Shown here: piece by piece, positions 44,695-52,222 of the stretch
Layout of the letters: each line of letters opens with the position of its first letter
Numbering within the stretch: position 1 is the first letter of the stretch
NCBI GenBank assembly: GCA_900766045.1
Contig: CAAFTW010000046.1
Location: 1-64,000, forward strand
DNA from: Clostridia bacterium
GTDB lineage: Bacteria > Bacillota > Clostridia > Peptostreptococcales > Anaerovoracaceae
Direction of reading: 5' to 3'
DNA length: 64,000 bases
Notes under the pieces: generated by a model
The model's input: the letters and a program-made list of their open reading frames with translations, nothing else
Told to the model about the DNA's origin: nothing
Databases searched by the model: none
Translations under genes and position numbers: made by a program

Positions 44695-44742
44695 AAAAGG
44701 GCGGAATCCTGTGGTGTAATTCCTTCAGGATTCCGCCCTTTT
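44695..44742. terminator. bidirectional terminator
   Basis: AAAAGGGCGGAATCCTG pairs perfectly with CAGGATTCCGCCCTTTT around 14 bases, between convergent genes. Confidence 0.9.
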
Positions 44743-44763
44743 CATACAGAGGAAAACGCGTTT

Positions 44764-45870
44764 TTATGGATTGCAGTTCTTGCACGGGCGGTAGCCGTGT
44801 TCGATCAGAAACGAGCGTTTTACTCTCATCGTACGCTTATTCTTCTCCAGCGTGCGCTTCGCAGAGCTGCAGGTCGGATAATGGAACACTTTGGTATTTA
44901 CGTTAACGACGTAGGTGTGGCGGGCATTGTCATGATGCGTGAAAGTGGAAGATTCTGAGTGATGCGTGCTTCCGCTGTAGGACGGTGTACTTCCGCCGTG
45001 CGTTCCGCTTTCACCGTTTGTGGCTGTGCTGTCTCCTGTTGCGTAGTTGATTTTTACGCCTGGCTGGACGTTATAGCAGTAGATGTTGAATTTTACGCCC
45101 CGGCCATGGTCCTCGACAGATTCCGCTTCCATGTGGACGCCGCGGGCGACGAGCTCATGGCCTTTGAAAATCGGTGTCACCCGGTAGAGGACGTGCTTTC
45201 CGGTGTGTTTGACATAGTTAGCGATTTCTGTCTCAAAAGGCTCCATTCCCTGGACGTTCATGTATCTCGTTCCGGTGATCAGGTTGCGTTCGTTGGCATT
45301 TTCCCCGGTCAGCTGGTAGCCGATGAGGTGGCAGCGGTTGTAGAGATATTTACCGTCAACAAAGGAGTAGCGGATGGTGTGCCATCCAGTCGGTTTGATC
45401 ATGCCGATACTGCCGCGCTCCGTGGTTGGCATCAGGTCGCGTCCGATGCTGGATATTGCAGTCGTGCAGCGGCCGAGAGAATCCAGCGAACCGTATTTCT
45501 CATAAGAGCGTCTGGTCAGCTGGGAAGAAGAGAAGGACGGAGTATTTCCATTCAGCGTCGTGTAGGGACTGTTTTTATAGGCCGGAACTTTGGATAAGTT
45601 GACGGCGCCGGTAGAGCTTCCCGCTTTTACTCCCGATGCATTGGCCGCGCTTGCCGAGACAGCGTGGTGCAGCGTTTTCGATCCGTGGTGCTCAGAGTGT
45701 GTCTGTTCCTGAGATGCCGCGGAACTGCTGTGGTGCGTGCTGCTTTCTGATGACGTGTTCGTCCCACATCCGGCCATGGTAAAGGTCATGGCCAGTGCCA
45801 GCAGGAGAGTCAGCAGCAGACGGCGGGTCTGCTTTGCGGACTTCTGCCGTGTTTCCATATTCTTTTTCAT
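44764..45870 (-). CDS. secreted DNA/RNA non-specific nuclease lipoprotein with C-terminal Cys motif
   Basis: 368 residues. Lipobox MAGCG, then a Ser/His-rich linker. Residues ~120-260 form the nuclease domain: DSLGRCTTAISSIGRD, YNRCHLIGYQLTGENANERN with the catalytic His and Asn, LITGTRYMN. After a Ser/Thr/His linker, residues ~318-368 form a small C-terminal domain, VFHYPTCSSAKR ... GYRPCKNCNP, which looks like an Ada-type zinc-binding Cys module. The start at 45870 follows GGGGA on the minus strand. Such enzymes degrade environmental DNA for nutrition or uptake. It is unaccompanied by competence genes here. Confidence 0.85.
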   Translation of the reverse strand: MKKNMETRQKSAKQTRRLLLTLLLALAMTFTMAGCGTNTSSESSTHHSSSAASQEQTHSEHHGSKTLHHAVSASAANASGVKAGSSTGAVNLSKVPAYKNSPYTTLNGNTPSFSSSQLTRRSYEKYGSLDSLGRCTTAISSIGRDLMPTTERGSIGMIKPTGWHTIRYSFVDGKYLYNRCHLIGYQLTGENANERNLITGTRYMNVQGMEPFETEIANYVKHTGKHVLYRVTPIFKGHELVARGVHMEAESVEDHGRGVKFNIYCYNVQPGVKINYATGDSTATNGESGTHGGSTPSYSGSTHHSESSTFTHHDNARHTYVVNVNTKVFHYPTCSSAKRTLEKNKRTMRVKRSFLIEHGYRPCKNCNP

Positions 45871-46130
45871 AATCAATCCCCATTTCATAAATTCATTGCG
45901 CAACTTTACCTTAGATATAATATGGTAAGGTTCTGTTTAAGTATACCATGAAAACAAGTGTTCATACTATACGCGTGAAAAATTTCATATTTCTTTCGTG
46001 TACAGCTGTGACGAATCCGACTGTTTCGCTTCTGCGGAGTTTAGGGTATAATACTTAATACTGTGTTTAAAATAGTTGAGAACGTTTATTTTTCGCGGAC
46101 GGTCTCAATAATATGGAATGGGAGTTATTC

Positions 46131-47858
46131 ATGAAAACAATCGGAAAGTTTATTAAATATTACAGGCCTTACCGCGCGGTTTTCTATTTTGACTTATTCT
46201 GTGCGGCTGTAATCAGTATCGTAGATCTGGCTTTTCCTCAGGCACTCAGAGTACTGACGAGGACACTGTTCTTAAAGGACGGCCAGACGATTCTGCACCG
46301 GCTGCCTCTGATTGCTGCAGGCTTCTTTGCTGCCTATGTCATTCAGGCGCTTTGTAAATACTACGTCAGCTGTCAGGGCCATATCATGGGCGCCCGGATG
46401 GAGCGGGATATGCGGCAGGAGCTGTTCGAGCACTATGAGAAGCTGTCCTTTTCTTATTACGACAAAAATAACACGGGCCAGATGATGAGCAAGCTGGTCT
46501 CCGACCTTTTTGATATCTCGGAAATGGCCCATCACGGGCCAGAGAACCTGTTTATTTCCATCGTGAAGCTGATCGGTTCCTTTGTTTTCCTGTTTCTGAT
46601 TCAGTGGAAACTGGCTTTCATCCTTGCGGGGGTGGTTTTTGTCATGATTCTGGTGAGCCTGAGGCAGAACAACCGGATGCAGATGACCTTCACGGACAAC
46701 CGCAGGAAGATCGGCGACATCAACGCATCCCTGCAGGATTCTCTTTCTGGAATCCGCATGGTGCAGGCATTCGCCAATGAAGATATTGAAAAACAGAAAT
46801 TCGATGCGGGAAACGAAGCATTTCTTATTTCAAAAAAGGACAATTACCGGGCGATGGGCACTTTCCAGAGCGGAAATACCTTCTTTATCGGGATGATGTA
46901 TCTGGTGACGCTGGTATTTGGCGGATATTTTATCGCAAAAGGAGAGATGACGGCGTCAGACCTGGCAATGTACGCGATTTACATCGGAATTTTCATCAGT
47001 CCGATTCAGATCCTGGTGGAGCTGACGGAGATGCTGCAGAAGGGATTTTCCGGATTCAAGCGTTTCCGCGAGGTCATAGAGGCGGAGCCGGAGATCATCG
47101 ATGCACCGGATGCAGAAAATCTGAAGGATCCGGAAGGAGACATTACTTTTCATCATGTGGCGTTTAAATACGATGAAAATGAAGATGTGTTAAATGATAT
47201 CGATTTTACCGTTCCACACGGAAAGTCGATTGCGCTGGTAGGTCCGTCCGGCGGCGGAAAGACGACCATCTGCTCACTTCTTCCGAGATTTTATGATGTG
47301 ACAAAAGGCAGTATTGAAATTGCCGGTCAGGATGTCCGGAAAATCCGCCTGGAGTCCCTGCGTAAAACCATCGGCATCGTTCAGCAGGATGTGTACATTT
47401 TCTCCGGATCGATTAAGGAAAATATCGCCTACGGAAAGCCGGGAGCTTCTGATGAGGAAATTGTCCGCGCCGCGAAAGAAGCGGATCTCCATGACTTTAT
47501 CATGTCTCTCCCGGACGGATATGAGACCTTTGTGGGCGAGCGGGGAACCAGACTGTCCGGAGGACAGAAACAGAGGGTTTCCATCGCAAGAATCTTCCTG
47601 AAGAACCCTTCGATCCTGATTCTGGACGAGGCGACCAGCGCACTGGATAACGAAAGTGAGCAGTACATCCAGAAGAGTCTGGAAAAACTGTCCGAGAACC
47701 GCACGACCATCACGATTGCGCACCGTCTGTCTACGATCAAAAATGCGGATGAAATTCTGGTTATTGAAAACGGCGTCATCAGCGAACGCGGAACGCACAG
47801 CCAGCTGATTCAGCAGGGTGGAACCTATGCGAAATACTGCAGTCTGGCGGAGAACTAG
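46131..47858 (+). CDS. ABC exporter, fused permease and ATPase
   Basis: 575 residues: six-helix exporter domain (~10-320), then ATPase with Walker A GPSGGGKTT, Q-loop QQDVYIF, signature LSGGQKQR, Walker B ILILDEATSALD and H-loop AHRLST. It acts as a homodimer or with a partner half; no partner gene is adjacent. Substrate unknown (lipid, peptide or drug). The start at 46131 follows GGGAG at six bases. Confidence 0.9.
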   Translation: MKTIGKFIKYYRPYRAVFYFDLFCAAVISIVDLAFPQALRVLTRTLFLKDGQTILHRLPLIAAGFFAAYVIQALCKYYVSCQGHIMGARMERDMRQELFEHYEKLSFSYYDKNNTGQMMSKLVSDLFDISEMAHHGPENLFISIVKLIGSFVFLFLIQWKLAFILAGVVFVMILVSLRQNNRMQMTFTDNRRKIGDINASLQDSLSGIRMVQAFANEDIEKQKFDAGNEAFLISKKDNYRAMGTFQSGNTFFIGMMYLVTLVFGGYFIAKGEMTASDLAMYAIYIGIFISPIQILVELTEMLQKGFSGFKRFREVIEAEPEIIDAPDAENLKDPEGDITFHHVAFKYDENEDVLNDIDFTVPHGKSIALVGPSGGGKTTICSLLPRFYDVTKGSIEIAGQDVRKIRLESLRKTIGIVQQDVYIFSGSIKENIAYGKPGASDEEIVRAAKEADLHDFIMSLPDGYETFVGERGTRLSGGQKQRVSIARIFLKNPSILILDEATSALDNESEQYIQKSLEKLSENRTTITIAHRLSTIKNADEILVIENGVISERGTHSQLIQQGGTYAKYCSLAEN

Positions 47859-47899
47859 AACAATCCTGCTCCATAAGCAGACGAATAACGGATAAGTCC

Positions 47900-47941
47900 A
47901 ACAAAGCCTCCGGGGGAAATCAACCCTCAGGAGGCTTTGTT
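47900..47941. terminator. bidirectional terminator
   Basis: AACAAAGCCTCC pairs perfectly with GGAGGCTTTGTT around an 18-base loop, between the exporter gene and the zinc permease gene. Confidence 0.85.
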
Positions 47942-47971
47942 ATGTGCAGCGGGTCACAGCCCGTTCATCCC

Positions 47972-48796
47972 TTACGCATTTTGTTTTGTCACTAGTCCGA
48001 TGGCCCCGTAGGCACAGAAGGCGATGATGTTGCAGATGACGATGCTGGCACCGCTCGGGGTTCCGAAGAGGTAGGAGAGGATCAGGCCGATCCAGACACA
48101 GAGCACGGAGATGACGGAGGAATTCAGAATGACGGTCCGGAAAGTCTTGCAAAGGCGCATGGAGGTCAGCGGCGGGAAGACGATCAGCGCGGAGATCAGC
48201 AGCGCTCCCATCATCCGCATGCCCAGGACGATGACCAGTGCTGTGAGCAGGGCGATGATGATGTTCAACAGGCCCGCATTGGTTCCGGTTGCCCGGGCGA
48301 AGTTTTCATCGAATGTGACGGCAAAAATCCGGTTGTAGAAGAGGATGAAGAGCAGCAGGACGACGGCGGAAAGGCAGATGCTGAGGATGATGTCGTCGTG
48401 GGACATGCTCAGGATGCTTCCGAACAGGTAGTTATAGACGTCTACATTCATGCCGTTGGTCATGGAGATGATCATAACGCCCACGGCCATGGAGCCGGTG
48501 GAAATCAGCGCGATGGCGGCATCTCCGTTGACGCGGCTGTTCTGGGCAATCCACAGCATCAGGACAGATGCGGTGATAACGATCGGGATGGCAACGGCCA
48601 TCGGCGCGGCGTTCAGGGCCGTGGCAAGGGCGAGAGCACCGAATCCGACGTGGGACAGTCCGTCACCGATCATGGAATAGCGCTTCAGCACCAGGCTGAC
48701 GCCCAGCAGGGCCGCGCAGAGGGCAATCAGTGTGCCGGCGATGAATGCGCGGACCATGAAGGGATATTCCAGCATTTCTTTCATCAGACTAAGCAT
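47972..48796 (-). CDS. znuB: zinc/manganese ABC transporter permease (ZnuB-like)
   Basis: 274 residues with ~8 membrane helices of the ABC-3 family: FMVRAFIAGTLIALCAALLGV, DGLSHVGFGALALA, and LLISALIVFPPLTSMRLCKTFR. The start at 48796 follows GGGGAGG and overlaps the last codons of the ATPase gene by 8 bases. It is the last gene of a four-gene minus-strand operon. Confidence 0.92.
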   Translation of the reverse strand: MLSLMKEMLEYPFMVRAFIAGTLIALCAALLGVSLVLKRYSMIGDGLSHVGFGALALATALNAAPMAVAIPIVITASVLMLWIAQNSRVNGDAAIALISTGSMAVGVMIISMTNGMNVDVYNYLFGSILSMSHDDIILSICLSAVVLLLFILFYNRIFAVTFDENFARATGTNAGLLNIIIALLTALVIVLGMRMMGALLISALIVFPPLTSMRLCKTFRTVILNSSVISVLCVWIGLILSYLFGTPSGASIVICNIIAFCAYGAIGLVTKQNA

Positions 48797-49610
48797 ATTC
48801 CTCCCCCTTTCTGTTTTCTGCTTCTGGCTTCAGCGGACTTTTTGTTTCCGCAGGGCCGGAAGAATCTTCCGGATTTTTTCGATGCTGCTTCAGCAGGCCG
48901 GCATCCTCGGATTCTCCGATAAATTTCCGTCCGATATCACTTTCGATATATTCCTCTGTCGTTCCGTAGAACAGCTGCTGCTGGTGGAGCTGCAGAATGT
49001 GTTTTGCGTATTTCAGGGCGGCGTGCATATCGTGGGAAACCATGATAATCGTAATTCCCATCTGTTTGTTGATCGTGTCGATCAGTTCGTACATTTCCTG
49101 TGTAACGACCGGATCCAGGCCTGCTGCAGGCTCGTCCAGCAGAAGAATTTTTCTGGTGGCACAAAGAGCACGCGCAAGGAGAACCCTCTGTTTCTGTCCT
49201 CCGGACAGCTCCCGGAAGCACTTGTTCTTCAGCGCTGTGATGCCCATGCGCTCCATGTTCTGCGCCGCAAGTTTTCTTTCCTTATGGCTGTAAAACGGGT
49301 GGAACTTCATCTGGTTCAGGCATCCGGACAGGACGACCTCCCGGACACTGGCCGGAAAATCCTTCTGAATCTGTGTCGTCTGCGGGAGATAGCCGATGTC
49401 GCTTGCGGTCAGGCCGTCCCCGTAGATAATGCTTCCGGAAGACGGCTTTTTCAGCTGGAGGAGGCCCTTGATTAAAGTACTTTTTCCCGCGCCGTTCTGG
49501 CCCAGAATATAGAGGTAGTCGCCGCTTTCCACATGAAAGTTCAGGTCTTTCAATGCGTAGAAACTGGATTCATAACGCATAGTTAAATTTTTACAGCTAA
49601 TTAAATTCAT
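48789..49610 (-). CDS. znuC: zinc/manganese ABC transporter ATPase (ZnuC-like)
   Basis: 273 residues. Walker A GQNGAGKST, signature LSGGQKQRVLLARAL, Walker B ILLLDEPAAGLD, H-loop MVSHD. A ~45-residue charged C-terminal extension follows the core. It overlaps znuB and lies 84 bases after the binding-protein gene. Confidence 0.92.
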   Translation of the reverse strand: MNLISCKNLTMRYESSFYALKDLNFHVESGDYLYILGQNGAGKSTLIKGLLQLKKPSSGSIIYGDGLTASDIGYLPQTTQIQKDFPASVREVVLSGCLNQMKFHPFYSHKERKLAAQNMERMGITALKNKCFRELSGGQKQRVLLARALCATRKILLLDEPAAGLDPVVTQEMYELIDTINKQMGITIIMVSHDMHAALKYAKHILQLHQQQLFYGTTEEYIESDIGRKFIGESEDAGLLKQHRKNPEDSSGPAETKSPLKPEAENRKGEEYA

Positions 49611-49694
49611 CAGTCATCATCTTTCTTTTCTATATGTATATAAAGGTGTGTTTGCAGGATTCCAGGCCGCGGTGTGCCGCTGCTGCGCTGATGA

Positions 49695-50687
49695 TCAGTG
49701 GTTCAGCGCGTAGTTTAATACCTTTACGTTGTGCTCCATCATCGACAGATAAGTCACGCCGGCTTTTTTCTGCTTTGCTGTAACATTGTGGCAGGAGTAG
49801 AAGGTCATGCGGCGGGCGCCAGTGACCTCACAGATGGAATCTGCCATCTGATGGTTCGACAGCTCAATCGTAAAGACCACCGGGATGTGATCCTTTCTGA
49901 CTTTATCGGTCAGGAAGGACACGGTTCTGGCGCTCGGCTCGGTGTTCGCGGAGCAGCCGGAGAAGGCCGCGTAGTATTTCAGACCCAGTTCATCCGCCAG
50001 ATAACGGAGCGGGAAGCGGTCGGCAAAAATGATCTCTTTCCTCTTAGAATGGGAAACGACATGTTTAAACTGCCGGTCCAGCCGGGAAAGCTTTCTGACG
50101 TATGCCGCCGTGTTTGCTTTATAGTCTTCTTCGTGTTTCGGGTCCAGTTTCTGCATCTCCTTTGAGATTTTCCTGGTGATCTCGATAGCTTTCACTGGTG
50201 AAGTCCAGACATGTTCATCCAGGTCTTTTGCGTGTTCGTTCCGTTCAGCCGGATTTTCCTGCATGCCTTCCGTTTCTTCTTCTGTTACCGTACTGGTCAG
50301 GTCGATTAGTTTGATAGACTTTGGTGCCTGATTTCCCATGGACTGTAAAATTTTCTTTACCCAGCTATCGTTGTCGCCTCCTACGTAAATGAAGAGGTCA
50401 GCGCTTTGAATTTCCCGGATGTCTTTAGGAGTAGGTTCATAGGAATGCGCCTCTTCACCGGGTTTCAGGAGCATCTTTACGTCAGCGTCTTTTCCTCCAA
50501 TCTGCCTTGCAAAGTCGTATGGGGTGAAGATTGTGGCGACGATTTTCAGTTTGTGGGAAGAAGATGTCTTCTTGCTGGATGCTTTTTGTCCTGCGCCGCA
50601 GGCGGAAGTGAGCAGCGTGGTGAATACAAGAAGAAGGGAAAGCAGAATAACGGAAAGTCTGCACACAGTAATTCTGTTATTTTTCAT
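49695..50687 (-). CDS. znuA: zinc-type ABC substrate-binding lipoprotein (ZnuA/AdcA-like)
   Basis: 330 residues. Lipobox TSACG (C30). Cluster-A1 binding protein with metal His at H81 (GEEAHSYEP) and H159 (LDEHVWTSP). The loop before H159 is acidic and not His-rich. At the position of the usual third His the sequence reads FADRFPLRYL, so that ligand is replaced; HN at 300-301 may contribute instead. Its TTG/ATG region overlaps the repressor gene by 11 bases. Operon order: repressor, znuA, znuC, znuB. Confidence 0.88.
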   Translation of the reverse strand: MKNNRITVCRLSVILLSLLLVFTTLLTSACGAGQKASSKKTSSSHKLKIVATIFTPYDFARQIGGKDADVKMLLKPGEEAHSYEPTPKDIREIQSADLFIYVGGDNDSWVKKILQSMGNQAPKSIKLIDLTSTVTEEETEGMQENPAERNEHAKDLDEHVWTSPVKAIEITRKISKEMQKLDPKHEEDYKANTAAYVRKLSRLDRQFKHVVSHSKRKEIIFADRFPLRYLADELGLKYYAAFSGCSANTEPSARTVSFLTDKVRKDHIPVVFTIELSNHQMADSICEVTGARRMTFYSCHNVTAKQKKAGVTYLSMMEHNVKVLNYALNH

Positions 50688-51135
50688 GGCGATCTGCTTC
50701 CTTCTTATTATTTTCCTTTTCCTCCATCTGCCGGCATGCTTCGCAGATGCCGTAGAGAACCGTGCGCCCGGGGTCTAGGGTGAATCCGTGACCTGCCTGA
50801 ATGTGATCGGCGATTTTCTGCATCTCTTCACAGTGCAGGTGGATCAGACGGCCGCAGCGCTCGCACATCATGTGGTATTCGCCCGGATGGCAGCGCGTTT
50901 CTTCATTTAAGTATTCATAGCAGGCACTCTGTCCGCTGCCTGCCTCGTATTTCCGGACCTGATTCTCTGCCACCAGCCGGTCCAGGGTTCTGTAAATCGT
51001 GGTGGTTCCGATGTGTATTCCATTATCTTCCAGCAGACGCTGAAGAGACCCGGCAGTCACGTGTTTTCCAGGATGCTGCTTCAGATAGTCCAGGATTGCG
51101 TCCTTCTGCCGCGTCTTATATTCTGATTTTGACAT
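50677..51135 (-). CDS. zur: Fur-family repressor, Zur-like
   Basis: 152 residues: N-terminal winged helix (VTAGSLQRLLEDNGIHIGTTTIYRTLDRL) and a dimer domain with HPGEYHMMCERCGRLIHLHCEE and a second cysteine pair near the end (CEACRQ), the structural zinc site. It is the first gene of the zinc transporter operon and probably represses it with zinc. A 7-1-7 palindrome overlaps its transcription start. PerR- or Fur-type sensing cannot be excluded from sequence, but the context favours zinc. Confidence 0.87.
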   Translation of the reverse strand: MSKSEYKTRQKDAILDYLKQHPGKHVTAGSLQRLLEDNGIHIGTTTIYRTLDRLVAENQVRKYEAGSGQSACYEYLNEETRCHPGEYHMMCERCGRLIHLHCEEMQKIADHIQAGHGFTLDPGRTVLYGICEACRQMEEKENNKKEADRHEK

Positions 51136-51159
51136 TGTTTTCGCTTCCTCATCATAAAA

Positions 51160-51210
51160 TGAAAACCGTTTTCAGTTTCATATCATATACAGAAACTGGG
51201 AATTTGTCAA
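51160..51210 (-). promoter_or_regulatory. zur promoter with 7-1-7 operator
   Basis: Minus strand: TTGACA (51205-51210), 17 bases, TATGAT (51182-51187). Just downstream, TGAAAACCGTTTTCA (51160-51174) is a perfect 7-1-7 palindrome, the geometry of Fur/Zur/PerR boxes, at about the transcription start. Confidence 0.75.
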
Positions 51211-51343
51211 CCGCCTGTATACACGTTCTTGCTTATATCCTTTTTTCATGTGGTATACTTTAAGAGATGCCTTCCGGCACGCACCGATACAGCAGGGACA
51301 AAATGCAGCTGTGCGGCGGGCCGAAGGGAAAGGAGAAATGGGT

Positions 51344-52042
51344 ATGACAGAAAAAGAACTCCAGAAATACCAGGAAGGGCTCCTGTCCTGTGCACTGTTT
51401 AAGGGAATGGATCTTTCTGAAATCGGGCATTGTCTGTCCTGCAGCGGGTCCCGGGTTAAAAAATACGGAAGAGGAGAACAGATCTTCAATGAAGAGGATC
51501 ATCCGGAGTATCTGATGATCCTGCTTTCAGGAAAAGTTCAGGTGGGAAAAGAATATCTGGACAGCCGGCGGGCGGTAATGGCGGATTTTACGGATCCGGG
51601 AGAAATGTTCGGAGAAGTTCTTTTGTTTTTAGACAAGGAGAATTACGAATATTACGCAGAAGCTCAGAATGCTTCAGATCTTCTTCTGATGCCAAAGAAT
51701 TTTACTTTTCAGTCCTGCGGAAATGCCTGCGAATGGCATCAGAAGCTGATTCACAATATGATTGCCGTATTTGCGAAAAAAGCATATTTCTTAAACCGCA
51801 GGCTTCAGATCATGAGCTGCTCGACCTTGAGGCAGAAAATCGCGAAGACCCTTCTGGTCTATCTGTCCGATCATCCCGGTAAACCGTTTGCCATGAGCCA
51901 GGCGGATCTTTCCGAATTTCTGAATGCGGCCAGACCTTCTGTTTCCAGAGAACTGAATCACATGAGGGAAGAAGGCCTGATCGGTATGGAAAAACGGAAG
52001 ATCACCGTGCCGGATATGGACAGGCTGATCGATCTGATCTAG
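51344..52042 (+). CDS. Crp/Fnr-family regulator, HcpR-like
   Basis: 232 residues: nucleotide-binding-like barrel (~15-125) and winged helix with MSQADLSEFLNAARPSVSRELNHMREEGLI. It is immediately upstream of hcp on the same strand, as HcpR regulators often are, and probably senses nitric oxide or nitrosative stress (some HcpR proteins bind heme; there is no direct evidence here). The start at 51344 follows AAGGAG at eight bases; the earlier ATG at 51338 is too close to it. Confidence 0.85.
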   Translation: MTEKELQKYQEGLLSCALFKGMDLSEIGHCLSCSGSRVKKYGRGEQIFNEEDHPEYLMILLSGKVQVGKEYLDSRRAVMADFTDPGEMFGEVLLFLDKENYEYYAEAQNASDLLLMPKNFTFQSCGNACEWHQKLIHNMIAVFAKKAYFLNRRLQIMSCSTLRQKIAKTLLVYLSDHPGKPFAMSQADLSEFLNAARPSVSRELNHMREEGLIGMEKRKITVPDMDRLIDLI

Positions 52043-52109
52043 TTATTCCAGACATTCAGGACTGTCCGGATAAAGAATTTGCAAGATCGGAATAAAATTT
52101 TGCGTAATG

Positions 52110-52150
52110 TAACATTTGTTATCGAAACCGTTCTGAAGTCATGCTATACT
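52110..52150 (+). promoter_or_regulatory. hcp promoter with activator palindrome
   Basis: TAACATTTGTTA (52110-52121) is a perfect TAAC-N4-GTTA palindrome. The -10 is TATACT (52145-52150), with a poor -35 (TCGAAA, 17 bases before). The palindrome centre would lie near -41.5, the class II activator position of Crp/Fnr proteins. Confidence 0.65.
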
Positions 52151-52222
52151 TCAGTTGTTGTTTGAAAGAAGCGCGTCGGAAAAGACGCAGGGAATAAAAG
52201 AAATCATTTAAAGGAGGACGTT

